Shown here: piece after piece, positions 43,615 through 51,913 of the stretch
How positions within the stretch are numbered: position 1 is the first letter of the stretch
How the letters are laid out: every line of letters begins with the position of its first letter
Source: Bog-113 sp965226755
GTDB taxonomy: Bacteria; Acidobacteriota; Terriglobia; Bryobacterales; Bryobacteraceae
Assembly (NCBI GenBank): GCA_965226755.1
Contig: CBDDDT010000003.1
Coordinates: 1,116,001 to 1,180,000 of the forward strand
Length of the DNA: 64,000 bases
Reading direction: 5' to 3'
Made by a program: the position numbers and the translations under genes
Notes under the pieces: generated by a model
What the model was told of the DNA's origin: nothing
Databases searched by the model: none
The model's input: only the letters and a program-made list of their open reading frames with translations

Positions 43615-44711
43615 TTCGGCCTCTTGTAGAAAGGGGTCTCGACCGTTTCGGCTGCGACCGGCTGATTACGGACGAGCACTTCGATTTTGCGGCCCGCGCG
43701 CGCATCCGCCGCGGGCAGATAGCACAGGCCGATGTTCTTATTGAGCGTGGGAGAAGGCGAGCCGCTCGTCACCCATCCGGCCGGATCGTTTTCAAGCAGC
43801 ACTTCATAGCCGTCGCGACCGATGCCGCGCCCGCGCATTTCAAAGCCGACAAGCTTGCGCCCAGGCCCGGATTCCCGCACTTTCTCCAGCGCGCCGCGGC
43901 CCATGAAATCGCCCTTGTCCATTTTCACAATCCAGCCGAGATCGGCCTCGAACGGATTGATGCTGGCGTGGATTTCATGGCCGTAGAGCGCCATTTTGGC
44001 TTCGAGGCGGAGAGTGTTGCGCGCGCCTAGGCCGCAGGGCTTGATTCCGAACTCTTCCCCGGCGGCCATCAGCTCTCTCCAGAGCCGCGGAGCTTCGGCC
44101 GGTCCGACGTAAATTTCGAAGCCATCCTCGCCGGTGTAGCCGGTGTGAGCGATGCGCGCCGGGGCTCCGGAAACTTCGCTATCGGCGAACCAGTAGTAGC
44201 GGATGCTGTTCAGATCGAACGGGGTTAACTTCTGCAGCGTGGCTCTGGCGTTCGGACCCTGCACCGCGATCTGAGAGTAGCGGTCGCTGGAGAGTTCCGG
44301 TACGCAATCCCACCGGTTCAGCGCCTCGATATGCTCGAAATCCTTTTCCTGGTTGGAGGCGTTTACGCATAGAAAGAAATGATCGTCCGCGACCTTATGG
44401 ACAAGAATGTCGTCGACAAACCCGCCGTGGTCGTACAGCAGCCCGGAGTAATGCGCCTGGCCGGCCTTGAGCTTCGCGACCGCGTTGGTCGTGACATAAT
44501 CCACCAGCTTCAACGCTTCCGGGCCGCGCACATCGATTTCGCCCATGTGGCTGACATCAAAGAGCCCGACTGAGCGGCGAACCGCGTTGTGTTCATCTAC
44601 CAGGCCAGAATACTGGACGGGCATATCCCACCCGCCGAAATCGACCATTTTCGCCTTAGCGGCTCTATGTACCTCATTCAGCGGAGTTTTTCTGAGTGGT
44701 GCGGGCGTCAT
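43611..44711 (-). CDS. gcvT: Glycine cleavage system aminomethyltransferase (T protein)
   Basis: A 366-residue folate-dependent enzyme that releases ammonia and forms methylene-tetrahydrofolate. Motifs include DFGGWDMPVQYSG, DVSHMGEIDVRGP, TGYTGEDGFEIYV and GLGARNTLRLEAKMALYGHEI. ATG 44711 (MTPAPLRKTPLNEVH) fits the family better than an upstream start at 44735. First gene of the operon gcvT-gcvH-gcvPA-gcvPB. Only 80 bp separate it from the divergent sigma-factor gene, and a glycine riboswitch is not visible there. Confidence 0.95.
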   Translation of the reverse strand: MTPAPLRKTPLNEVHRAAKAKMVDFGGWDMPVQYSGLVDEHNAVRRSVGLFDVSHMGEIDVRGPEALKLVDYVTTNAVAKLKAGQAHYSGLLYDHGGFVDDILVHKVADDHFFLCVNASNQEKDFEHIEALNRWDCVPELSSDRYSQIAVQGPNARATLQKLTPFDLNSIRYYWFADSEVSGAPARIAHTGYTGEDGFEIYVGPAEAPRLWRELMAAGEEFGIKPCGLGARNTLRLEAKMALYGHEIHASINPFEADLGWIVKMDKGDFMGRGALEKVRESGPGRKLVGFEMRGRGIGRDGYEVLLENDPAGWVTSGSPSPTLNKNIGLCYLPAADARAGRKIEVLVRNQPVAAETVETPFYKRPK

Positions 44712-44791
44712 CGAGGGCGGCAGACGAACCCTCATTCTACTGCACGTTTTTTTGTGGAAGCGTTTCGGGGGATGGAGCGTCCAAACCCACG

Positions 44792-45367
44792 ATGCCGACC
44801 TTAGGGCAGGCGGAGCCCTACGTGGATACCGACCTGTTTGCCGCGTGCCGCCGCGGCGATCGTGAAGCGTTCCACGTCCTCTTCGAAACCTATAAGGACC
44901 GGGTGTATTCGTTCGCGCTGCGTTTCTTCGGCGACGAGAGCCTGGCGGCCGATCTAACGCAGGACGTATTCGTCAAGCTGTACAGACGCCTGAACGATTT
45001 CCGGGGCGATTCCAAGTTTGAAACCTGGTTATATCGCGTCGTCGCCAATGCCTGCATCGATGACCTGCGGAAACGCCGCCGGTACCTCCCCTGGCTAACG
45101 GACGGCCACCCCTCGCAGGTGAGCGGCCGGAATGTTCCCGAAGAAAATGCCGCTAAGCGCCAGGCGGCGCACGCCGTGAACGCAGCAATATCGAAGTTAA
45201 CGCCGACGCTGCGCGTCCCAATCCTATTGAGATACATGGAAGGCTTGTCGTATGAAGAGATCGGAGAGGTGCTTGAACTGTCGCCAGGCACCATCGCATC
45301 GCGGCTGAACCGCGGCCACAAACTGCTGGCGAAGAAGCTGGACCGGTTCCGGGGGATGGCGGCATGA
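44792..45367 (+). CDS. RNA polymerase ECF-type sigma factor
   Basis: A roughly 191-residue sigma-70 family protein with region 2 (LFETYKDRVYSFALRFFGDESLAADLTQDVFVKLYRRL, then FETWLYRVVANACIDDLRKRRR) and region 4 (LTPTLRVPILLRYMEGLSYEEIGEVLELSPGTIASRLNRGHKLL). It lacks regions 1 and 3, as ECF factors do. ATG 44792 is used; GTG 44822, with GGCGGAG upstream, is an alternative. Its stop overlaps the next gene by 4 bases, which makes that gene the probable anti-sigma factor. Confidence 0.9.
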   Translation: MPTLGQAEPYVDTDLFAACRRGDREAFHVLFETYKDRVYSFALRFFGDESLAADLTQDVFVKLYRRLNDFRGDSKFETWLYRVVANACIDDLRKRRRYLPWLTDGHPSQVSGRNVPEENAAKRQAAHAVNAAISKLTPTLRVPILLRYMEGLSYEEIGEVLELSPGTIASRLNRGHKLLAKKLDRFRGMAA

Positions 45368-46047
45368 AGAACGAACACGATATCCGCGATGTGCTTTCGG
45401 AACATCTGCGGATGGTCCCGGCTCCAAGTGGATTATGGGAAGGGGTGAGCACCCGCATACACCAGCCTGACGTTCATTCGCGCAGTTCGCGGGCTTTTCG
45501 CCCGGTCTGGGCGTTAGCCGGCGCGATTGCGGTCGTTCTGTTAACCATTCCGGTGTTCTGGCTGCAACGCATCGGAACCAGGGTTCCGTCCGCGGCAGCC
45601 CGCGCTCTGGATCTGCAAGCCTATCTAACGCCGGTACAGAACGCCAACGCTTCCGCGAGCTTTCCCGCTATTTACCGGGCGCCTGCCCAATTTGAAAGCG
45701 ATCCGCTTTCGACCAAATCCCCGAAGCTGCCGGGCTACACGATCGCCGCGCAAAGGGTTGCGCGCGTGGGCGGGGAGACCGTGAAGCAGGTGGTGATGCT
45801 TGCCGCGGATAGCGCAGTGGCGCTTTTTATCGCGTCGCCGCGCGTGCGACTGGATGCGGGCAATAACCGGTGGGTCGAAGAAACGCTCGATGGAGTGGCG
45901 TGCAAGCGCCTCAACTGCCCGCGCTTGCGTATGGTTCAGTTCCCCTGCTCGAAAGAGACCTGCGTATTGCTTTGCAAGGCCTGCAGCGAACAGGCGATGC
46001 GAACGCTGATGAGCCAGGTGACCGCGCAATCGCTCGAATTTCGGTAA
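45364..46047 (+). CDS. Putative membrane anti-sigma factor with six-cysteine C-terminus
   Basis: A 227-residue protein with a short cytoplasmic N-terminus (1-46), one transmembrane helix (about 47-67, VWALAGAIAVVLLTIPVFWL) and a larger extracytoplasmic domain. The layout and the 4-base overlap with the sigma-factor gene indicate an anti-sigma factor. The usual HxxxCxxC zinc motif is absent from the N-terminus. Instead six cysteines cluster at residues 180, 185, 195, 200, 204 and 207 outside the membrane, which could bind metal or sense redox state. I do not recognise the outer domain. Confidence 0.7.
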   Translation: MKNEHDIRDVLSEHLRMVPAPSGLWEGVSTRIHQPDVHSRSSRAFRPVWALAGAIAVVLLTIPVFWLQRIGTRVPSAAARALDLQAYLTPVQNANASASFPAIYRAPAQFESDPLSTKSPKLPGYTIAAQRVARVGGETVKQVVMLAADSAVALFIASPRVRLDAGNNRWVEETLDGVACKRLNCPRLRMVQFPCSKETCVLLCKACSEQAMRTLMSQVTAQSLEFR

Positions 46048-46093
46048 AGAATTCGGAAACTGTCGGGGGCTGACACCCCGATCCGCCACACCG

Positions 46094-46819
46094 CTACAAA
46101 GGCCGGAACCACACGTTACGGAAGCGCATGAATGTTTCCTTCACGTCCGGATGGTTGTGATCCTGCAGACGGAGCGGACCGGCATCGCAGATGTGTTCCT
46201 TTTCACCGCCTCCCGTGGGTCCGGTGATGGTGACGTTGTCCTGAATGAGGACGCCGTTCTGCAGAATGGTGACGCGCGCGGGCTCGACCACCTTCTGCGC
46301 GGCATCGCACCGCGGAGCGTGGAAGATGATGTCGTAGCTCTGCCACTGCTCAGGCGGACGTGTCACGTTCACGAGCGGATTGTGCTGGCTATATACGGAA
46401 CCGGCGCCCCCTGCGAAATAAGTCGGATTCTGATAAGAGTCGAGAATCTGGATCTCGTAATGGCTCTGCAGATAGACTCCGCTATTGGCGCGCGCCTGCC
46501 CTTTCACGTTGGTCATGCTCGGCGTCGCGAACTCCACGTGGATCTGGGCGTCTTTGAACGTCGGCTTACTATAGACATCGCCCGTGCCGCTTTTGACAAT
46601 CATCTCGCCATCTTTGATGGTCCACCGCGGCGCGGAGCCGTCGTGATGCGCCCACTGGGAGAGACTCGTGCCATCAAAGAGCACGACAGCGTCCGAAGGC
46701 GCCTTGCCGGGACCGCCCGGATCTACGACCGGGATGGGCGGCCCCAATTTCTCCTGGGCGAATAAGCTCGTGCAGGCGAAGGCGAGCGTCACGCCAGCGC
46801 GGATCGAGATCAATCTCAT
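46094..46819 (-). CDS. Secreted DUF1080 (3-keto-disaccharide hydrolase-type) protein
   Basis: A 241-residue exported protein with a signal peptide ending near SLFAQ and a DUF1080 concanavalin-like fold. Motifs are AVVLFDGTSLSQWAH, WTIKDGEMIVKSGTGDVYSK, NSGVYLQSHYEIQILDSY and a terminal GPLRLQDHNHPDVKETFMRFRNVWFRPL type strand set. Relatives hydrolyse or bind 3-keto-glucosides. ATG 46819 begins the signal peptide; the longer frame to 46882 is not needed. Confidence 0.9.
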   Translation of the reverse strand: MRLISIRAGVTLAFACTSLFAQEKLGPPIPVVDPGGPGKAPSDAVVLFDGTSLSQWAHHDGSAPRWTIKDGEMIVKSGTGDVYSKPTFKDAQIHVEFATPSMTNVKGQARANSGVYLQSHYEIQILDSYQNPTYFAGGAGSVYSQHNPLVNVTRPPEQWQSYDIIFHAPRCDAAQKVVEPARVTILQNGVLIQDNVTITGPTGGGEKEHICDAGPLRLQDHNHPDVKETFMRFRNVWFRPL

Positions 46820-46955
46820 GAGCACTAATTTACACTCCCCGGTGTCACCCGATTTAAGCCGCATTTCCGACACAAAAATCAAAAAACATTCCCGTTTCGT
46901 CGTGTTTTTGTTATTCTGAAATTGCTCTGGCCATCGACAATCCGCGCGACAACGA

Positions 46956-47447
46956 ATGGAGACGCAGAATAGTTCTCTATCACGCGAGGAAATGGAATAC
47001 CGCCGCTTGCAAGCCGCACGCGAGCTGGCTAACGGTTCTTCTCAATCACGAGTCGCGCGGAAGTTCGGCGTAAGCCGAACGACTACGTCGCGCTGGCGGC
47101 GCGCGCTCGATCATAAGGGCGTCGAAGGCCTGCGCAAACGCCGCGCCACCGGACGGCCAAGCCGCCTTACCGAACAGCAAAAGGCTGAGATCGTCCTCCT
47201 GCATTCAGAAGGCGCCGGGGAATTTGGTTTCCCTGATAATCGCTGGACGACGGCCCGCATGGCAGCGGCCATCGAGAAGCGCTTCGGCGTGAGATACGAC
47301 CAGGACCATGTAGGTCGCCTGATGCACGGGCTCGGTCTGCGAAAACCGAAGATCCACTATATTTTCCCGCTGTCCTCATTCTCGGCGGGCTCTCCGCTGG
47401 GTCACACGAATGAGCAGGAGGAAACCGCGGGCGCGCAAGCGAGCTAA
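46956..47447 (+). CDS. Helix-turn-helix protein related to the IS630 transposase N-terminal half
   Basis: A 163-residue DNA-binding protein with two helix-turn-helix units: SQSRVARKFGVSRTTTSRWRRAL (about residues 28-50) and a winged HTH with WTTARMAAAIEKRFGVRYDQDHVGRLMHGLGL (about 97-128). This layout matches the N-terminal half of IS630-type transposases. No DDE catalytic domain follows in any frame, and I see no terminal repeats, so it is either a transposase remnant or a free-standing regulator. The C-terminal tail (about 130-163) looks unrelated to the family. It converges on the mutase gene with a 49-base gap. Confidence 0.6.
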   Translation: METQNSSLSREEMEYRRLQAARELANGSSQSRVARKFGVSRTTTSRWRRALDHKGVEGLRKRRATGRPSRLTEQQKAEIVLLHSEGAGEFGFPDNRWTTARMAAAIEKRFGVRYDQDHVGRLMHGLGLRKPKIHYIFPLSSFSAGSPLGHTNEQEETAGAQAS

Positions 47448-47496
47448 GTTTCCCGGCGAATGTCCGGCGCCCCGCCGCCGCGTACCGATGCTCCGG

Positions 47497-49014
47497 CTAC
47501 CGCGTCTCGACGTATTCGCCGAAAACCGCCCGCATCGCATCCGAGATTTCTCCCACGGTGGCCCAGGCGCTGGCGGCATCCAGAATGCGCGGCATCAGGT
47601 TCGCGCCGCTCTTCGCCGCGTCGGTGACACGATCGAGCGCGGCGGCGACAGCACTGGCGTCGCGCGTCGCCCGCAGGTCCCGCAGGCGCTCTATTTGCGC
47701 GCGCTCGAGTTCCGGATCCAGCCGGAAGGTCGCGATGCTCTTCTGTTCCTTCACACGAAACCGGTTCACGCCCACCACGATCTGCTCGCCGGTCTCGATT
47801 CCTTTCTGACACTCGAAAGCCGCGTTCTGGATCTCCCTCTGGATCCAGCCCGTTTCGATCGCGCGAAGAGTTCCGCCCATGGCTTCGATCTCCGCCAAAT
47901 ACTTGCGCGCGCCAGACTCGATGTCATCGGTCATGCGCTCAATCACTTCACTGCCGCCGCACGGGTCCGCCGTATTAGTGACGCCTGCCTCGTATCCGAT
48001 GATCTGTTGCGTGCGGAGGGCCAGCCGCGCCGCATCTTCCGTGGGCAGCGAGAGCGCCTCATCGCGGCTATTGGTGTGGAGCGATTGAGCTCCGCCGAGC
48101 ACCGCGGCTAAAGCTTGAATCGTGGTGCGCACAACGTTCACGTCCGGCTGCTGGGCGGTCAGAGTCGATCCCGCCGTCTGCGCGTGAAAGCGGAGCGCCA
48201 TGGAGCGCGGATTTCGCGCGCCGAACCGGTCGCGCATCAAACTGGCGTACAGCCGCCGCGCCGCGCGAAACTTTGCGATCTCCTCCAGAAAATTGTTGTG
48301 GCTGTTGAAGAAGAATGAGAGGCGCGGCGCGAAGGCGTCGATCTCCAGACCCGCGGCCAGAGCCGATTCGATGTACGCGATCGCGTTGGCGAATGTGAAC
48401 GCCACCTCCTGGACCGCCGTCGACCCCGCCTCGCGGATGTGATATCCGCTGATGGAGATCGTGTTCCACTCGGGAAGCTCGCCCGACGCCCAGGCGAACA
48501 GGTCGGTGATGATCCGCATGGCCGGGCGCGGCGGATAGATGTATGTCCCTCGCGCGATATATTCCTTCAGGATGTCGTTCTGAATGGTGCCCGTCAGTTT
48601 CCGTGGGTCGACGCCCTGCCGGCGGGCGGCCAGTAAATAGAAGACGAGCAGGATCGCGGCTGTGGAGTTGATCGTCATCGACGTGGAGACGCGATCAAGG
48701 GGAATGTCCCGGAAGAGCGTCTCCATGTCGGCGAGGGAAGAAATGGAAACGCCCACGCGGCCGACTTCACCTGCGGCCAATAAATGGTCGGCGTCCATGC
48801 CCATCTGGGTCGGAAGATCGAAAGCGACGGAGAGGCCGGTGGTGCCCTGATCGAGAAGGTACCGGTATCGTTGGTTGCTCTCCTGGGCCGTTCCGAAGCC
48901 GGCATACTGCCGCATCGTCCATAACCGCCGTCGGTACATTCCGGGGTAGATGCCGCGCGTGTAAGGGAATTCGCCGGGGCGCTCGGGATCGACCCCGGGC
49001 TGGCCGGGCATCAC
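47497..49014 (-). CDS. Methylmalonyl-CoA mutase large-subunit family protein (catalytic domain only)
   Basis: A 505-residue TIM-barrel mutase subunit. It starts with GEFPYTRGIYPGMYRRRLWTMRQYAGFG and continues with LSVAFDLPTQMGMD, STSMTINSTA, GTIQNDILKEY, RFHAQTAGSTLTAQQP and LHTNSRDEALSLPTE, all mutase landmarks. The cobalamin-binding domain (DxHxxG) is absent, so it needs a separate small B12-binding subunit, not found here. The substrate is probably methylmalonyl-CoA, but related acyl-CoA mutases share this fold. The start overlaps the upstream 92-residue membrane protein gene by 4 bases. Confidence 0.92.
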   Translation of the reverse strand: MMPGQPGVDPERPGEFPYTRGIYPGMYRRRLWTMRQYAGFGTAQESNQRYRYLLDQGTTGLSVAFDLPTQMGMDADHLLAAGEVGRVGVSISSLADMETLFRDIPLDRVSTSMTINSTAAILLVFYLLAARRQGVDPRKLTGTIQNDILKEYIARGTYIYPPRPAMRIITDLFAWASGELPEWNTISISGYHIREAGSTAVQEVAFTFANAIAYIESALAAGLEIDAFAPRLSFFFNSHNNFLEEIAKFRAARRLYASLMRDRFGARNPRSMALRFHAQTAGSTLTAQQPDVNVVRTTIQALAAVLGGAQSLHTNSRDEALSLPTEDAARLALRTQQIIGYEAGVTNTADPCGGSEVIERMTDDIESGARKYLAEIEAMGGTLRAIETGWIQREIQNAAFECQKGIETGEQIVVGVNRFRVKEQKSIATFRLDPELERAQIERLRDLRATRDASAVAAALDRVTDAAKSGANLMPRILDAASAWATVGEISDAMRAVFGEYVETR

Positions 49015-49289
49015 GAACGCGAGATCCGGCGCGCCTTACGGAAAGACGTGACGCCATAGTAGAGCATGACGACGAAGAAAATGCCGCTCAGGAACATGCG
49101 AATCAGACTGGCAGGATCGCCTCTGAAATCAAGCGCCGCGCGAACGCAATAGGAACCGGCTCCGAAGGCGAAGACCACAAACAGGAACCCGATTACCTCA
49201 TTCCACAGTGTCCGAGCAGGGCGGATGGCGGCGGGCAGGACGTGCCGGGCGAACAAAACCGAATCGCTGACCAGGTTGCGCTTCGCCAC
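49011..49289 (-). CDS. Small two-helix membrane protein upstream of the mutase
   Basis: A 92-residue protein with two hydrophobic helices (about residues 30-50, VIGFLFVVFAFGAGSYCV, and 64-82, MFLSGIFFVVMLYYGVTSF) and a basic C-terminus (RKARRISRS). I recognise no family. Its stop overlaps the mutase start by 4 bases, so they share a transcript; a functional link is not implied by this alone. Confidence 0.65.
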   Translation of the reverse strand: MAKRNLVSDSVLFARHVLPAAIRPARTLWNEVIGFLFVVFAFGAGSYCVRAALDFRGDPASLIRMFLSGIFFVVMLYYGVTSFRKARRISRS

Positions 49290-49404
49290 TTGCTCATCCT
49301 AACAGAAGCCAGCTTCGTATCGTCTAATGACGCCTATCTCTCAGAGGGTATGTGGTTCGGAGCTGAAACCGCCGATGGGAAAATTCAGATTCAGCACCGA
49401 ACGG

Positions 49405-49431
49405 TTGAGATTCCAGAGTCTGGCCTATACA
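49405..49431 (+). promoter_or_regulatory. Probable promoter for the 98-residue protein gene
   Basis: TTGAGA (49405-49410) and TATACA (49426-49431) are separated by 15 bp, slightly short of optimal. The site lies about 94 bases before GTG 49525. The rest of the 49290-49524 gap shows no RNA gene or ORF that I can support. Confidence 0.4.
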
Positions 49432-49524
49432 ATCGGAGAACCGGTATGACCCGGGCAGGTTTTGGAACGATTGGCGCCCGGAATGCATCCAACGCGGCAG
49501 GGATCCGACGGAAAGGGACGCAAC

Positions 49525-49821
49525 GTGGACGATAGCTTAAAACAGTTGATGCACGACCTGGGGAATGCGATCAACGACTCGCTTTCCGAATCGGACCGTA
49601 TTGCGGAAGCCATTGGGGAGATCCGGAAAAATGGCTACGATGTCTTTCTTGTGCTGGAGGCGACCATCGGGTTCAACCGCCGGGATGACGATGCCGACGG
49701 CGAATCCAGCGACGCGGGAGCTTCAGAGACGAAACCTTCGAAGGTTGCTACCGCGAAAGTCAAATTCACCACTCAGGACGAACGGTTTCTAAAGGCGCTG
49801 AAGATCGCGGTCGAAGATTAA
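49525..49821 (+). CDS. Small hypothetical cytoplasmic protein
   Basis: A 98-residue acidic protein: a helical N-terminus (VDDSLKQLMHDLGNAINDSLSESDRIAEAIGEI), a strand (GYDVFLVLEATIGF), a low-complexity Asp/Ser/Glu linker, and a C-terminal helix (FTTQDERFLKALKIAVED). I recognise no domain. GTG 49525 has AGGGA about 8 bases upstream. Its TAA shares a TTAA with the stop of the convergent glycosyltransferase gene. Confidence 0.65.
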   Translation: MDDSLKQLMHDLGNAINDSLSESDRIAEAIGEIRKNGYDVFLVLEATIGFNRRDDDADGESSDAGASETKPSKVATAKVKFTTQDERFLKALKIAVED

Positions 49822-50846
49822 TCGAGAAGCTGTTTGTAGACCGCCAAGGTCCGCTCGGCCGAACGGCTCCAGGTGAATTGAGCCGCCCGGACTCGTCCCG
49901 CATCGGTAAGTTGAGATCGCAGGTTCCGGTCTCCCACGAGTCTCTGAAGCCCTTCGGCGAGTTCATCCTCCGACCGAGGATCTATCAGCAGCGCGGCTGT
50001 GCCAGCCACCTCGCCGACCGCGGAAGTGCGTGAAGCGATCACCGGAATTCCCGCCGCCATCGCTTCCAGCACCGGCATTCCAAATCCTTCGTCCAACGAT
50101 GGAAAAGCAAACAGCATCGCCCGGGAGTACCAGGTTGCGAGATCCTCCGGAGTCACGTATCCGGTCACGATAATCCGGCCTGTGCTCTTCGAGTGTTTGA
50201 TGGCCTCCAGAACATTCCCCGCGCCGTAACCATTTGAGCCCGCGAGAACGAGGCGCCAGTCAGCTGAAACAGCGTCAAACGCGCGCACCAGACGCACAAG
50301 GTTCTTGCGCTTCTGGATCGCGCCCACATGGAGAATGATCTTTTCTCGCGGCACGGGTTGCGGGGCCAGGAAACGGATGCCGTGTGGAATCACGATGACG
50401 CGCTCCGGCTCGACGTTCAGAAGCTCGACCACCTGGGTTGCCGTGAATTGCGAAACAGCGATGATCCGGTCCGCCTTGGCAGCCGCATGACGGGCCTGCG
50501 CCGCAAAACGCGCGCGAAACTCAGCCGTGCTGTAGTCGGCGGTCATGACAAAAAGATCGTGAAACGTAGCCACCTGTCGGTTAAACCGCGTCCGAGGCAG
50601 CCGCTGATTCAACCCATGAAAGAGACCTGTTGAACGCCAGAGTGAACGATCGAACAGCAATCCCCTCCGCACGACGGGCGGGACTGGATCGCGGAACGCG
50701 CCCCGGAATCGATGCGGACGGTAGAGCCAGCGCCATTCGATGTCGGGTCGCCGCACAGCCAGACCGGAAAGGAGTTCGCGCGAATAGACGCCCACTCCGG
50801 AGAGATCCGTGCCGATGCTATACGTTGCGTCCAGCGCGATTTTCAA
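49818..50846 (-). CDS. Glycosyltransferase family 1/4 (GT-B)
   Basis: A 342-residue GT-B enzyme transferring a sugar from an activated donor. The N-terminal domain starts with ALDATYSIGTDLSGVGVYSRELL. The donor-binding domain has ILHVGAIQKRKNLVRLVRAF and the E-x7-E motif EGFGMPVLEAMAAGIPVIAS. Acceptor and product are unknown. The start lies inside the 3' end of the sigma-54 activator gene (29-base overlap), so the two are expressed together. Confidence 0.9.
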   Translation of the reverse strand: MKIALDATYSIGTDLSGVGVYSRELLSGLAVRRPDIEWRWLYRPHRFRGAFRDPVPPVVRRGLLFDRSLWRSTGLFHGLNQRLPRTRFNRQVATFHDLFVMTADYSTAEFRARFAAQARHAAAKADRIIAVSQFTATQVVELLNVEPERVIVIPHGIRFLAPQPVPREKIILHVGAIQKRKNLVRLVRAFDAVSADWRLVLAGSNGYGAGNVLEAIKHSKSTGRIIVTGYVTPEDLATWYSRAMLFAFPSLDEGFGMPVLEAMAAGIPVIASRTSAVGEVAGTAALLIDPRSEDELAEGLQRLVGDRNLRSQLTDAGRVRAAQFTWSRSAERTLAVYKQLLD

Positions 50847-51852
50847 GCTCTTCGAACGACTCCAGACGATATTCTTTCAGCTTGCGATACAGGGTGGTTC
50901 TCCCGATTCCCAGCAGCAGAGCGGTGAGAGCGCGGTCGCCTTTGGTCTGCTCCAGAGCTTCGATTATGGCCCGTTTCTCAACCTCGTGCAGCGGAAGAAT
51001 CGGCCTGCATTCGGGAAGCTGTTCGCCAGAGGCGACGACAGGCCGCGGACCGACCGACACCGAGGCGGCCAGTTTCATCAAGTCTGAAGAGGATTGATTC
51101 AGCACCGGGGACGGAAGGTTCTCGCCTTGCAGCAGCGGGCCTGGCGAGAGCGCCACCAGGCGTTCGATGGCGTTATGCAGTTCGCGCACATTGCCCGGCC
51201 AGTCATGCTTCAGCATCAAATCCAGCGCTTCGGGCGTAAGGGTATGGCGCATCCCGCTCTTGCTCAGGAAGCAATCGACCAGCAGCGGAATATCCTCTTT
51301 GCGTTCGCGGAGCGGAGGCACGCGGATCTTAATTACGTTGAGCCGGTAAAACAAATCCTTCCGAAACGCTCCCCGATCCACCTCGCGCGCCAGATCGCGA
51401 TGCGTGGCGGCGACTACGCGAATGTCGACCTTCTGGCGATGCAGCGAACCCACCGCGCGGTATTCGCGCTCCTGCAATAGACGGAGCAGTTTCACTTGCA
51501 GCTCGAGTGGAAGATCGCCGATTTCATCGAAAAAAGCAGTTCCTCCGTTGGCCATTTCGATCAGGCCCTTCTTGGCGTCCGTCGCGCCTGTGAACGACCC
51601 CTTGGTATGGCCGAACAGCTCGCTTTCCATCAGGGGACCGACCAGCGACCCGCAATCAATGGGGATGAACGCGCCGCGGCGATAAGAGGCGTGCAGCGCC
51701 CGCGCGATCACTTCCTTGCCAGTTCCACTCTCGCCAAGCAGGAGCACCGGGACTTGCGAGCCTTCCAGTTTTTCAATCTGGTCGCGGATCTGACGGATCT
51801 GCGGCGATTGCCCCACCAAGCCGTGAGGCGAGTCCACAGCGATAAATTGCAT
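50818..51852 (-). CDS. Sigma-54-dependent transcriptional activator, no receiver domain
   Basis: A 344-residue bacterial enhancer-binding protein. The AAA+ domain begins near residue 12 with VGQSPQIRQIRDQI; Walker A GESGTGKE is at 40-47, the sigma-54 contact loop reads GSFTGA (85-90) in place of GAFTGA, and Walker B is GGTAFFDEIG (103-112). An arginine-finger region and WPGNVREL follow. A Fis-type HTH closes the protein (GDRALTALLLGIGRTTLYRKLKEY). There is no N-terminal receiver or GAF/PAS domain, so control must come from abundance or a partner protein. I see no -12/-24 promoter next to it. Confidence 0.92.
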   Translation of the reverse strand: MQFIAVDSPHGLVGQSPQIRQIRDQIEKLEGSQVPVLLLGESGTGKEVIARALHASYRRGAFIPIDCGSLVGPLMESELFGHTKGSFTGATDAKKGLIEMANGGTAFFDEIGDLPLELQVKLLRLLQEREYRAVGSLHRQKVDIRVVAATHRDLAREVDRGAFRKDLFYRLNVIKIRVPPLRERKEDIPLLVDCFLSKSGMRHTLTPEALDLMLKHDWPGNVRELHNAIERLVALSPGPLLQGENLPSPVLNQSSSDLMKLAASVSVGPRPVVASGEQLPECRPILPLHEVEKRAIIEALEQTKGDRALTALLLGIGRTTLYRKLKEYRLESFEELENRAGRNV

Positions 51853-51913
51853 GGAGACCGACTCTCACGAAGTTACTCCCTTCCGGCCAATAGCGAAATA
51901 GCCCAGAGGATCC

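Noticed and set aside
44712..44791. Glycine riboswitch ahead of gcvT
   Set aside because: Only 80 bp separate gcvT from the sigma-factor gene, and the aptamer core is not visible.
47410..48111. Plus-strand frame starting with a basic stretch inside the HTH gene
   Set aside because: It overlaps the HTH gene and runs antisense through the mutase gene, with no domain of its own.
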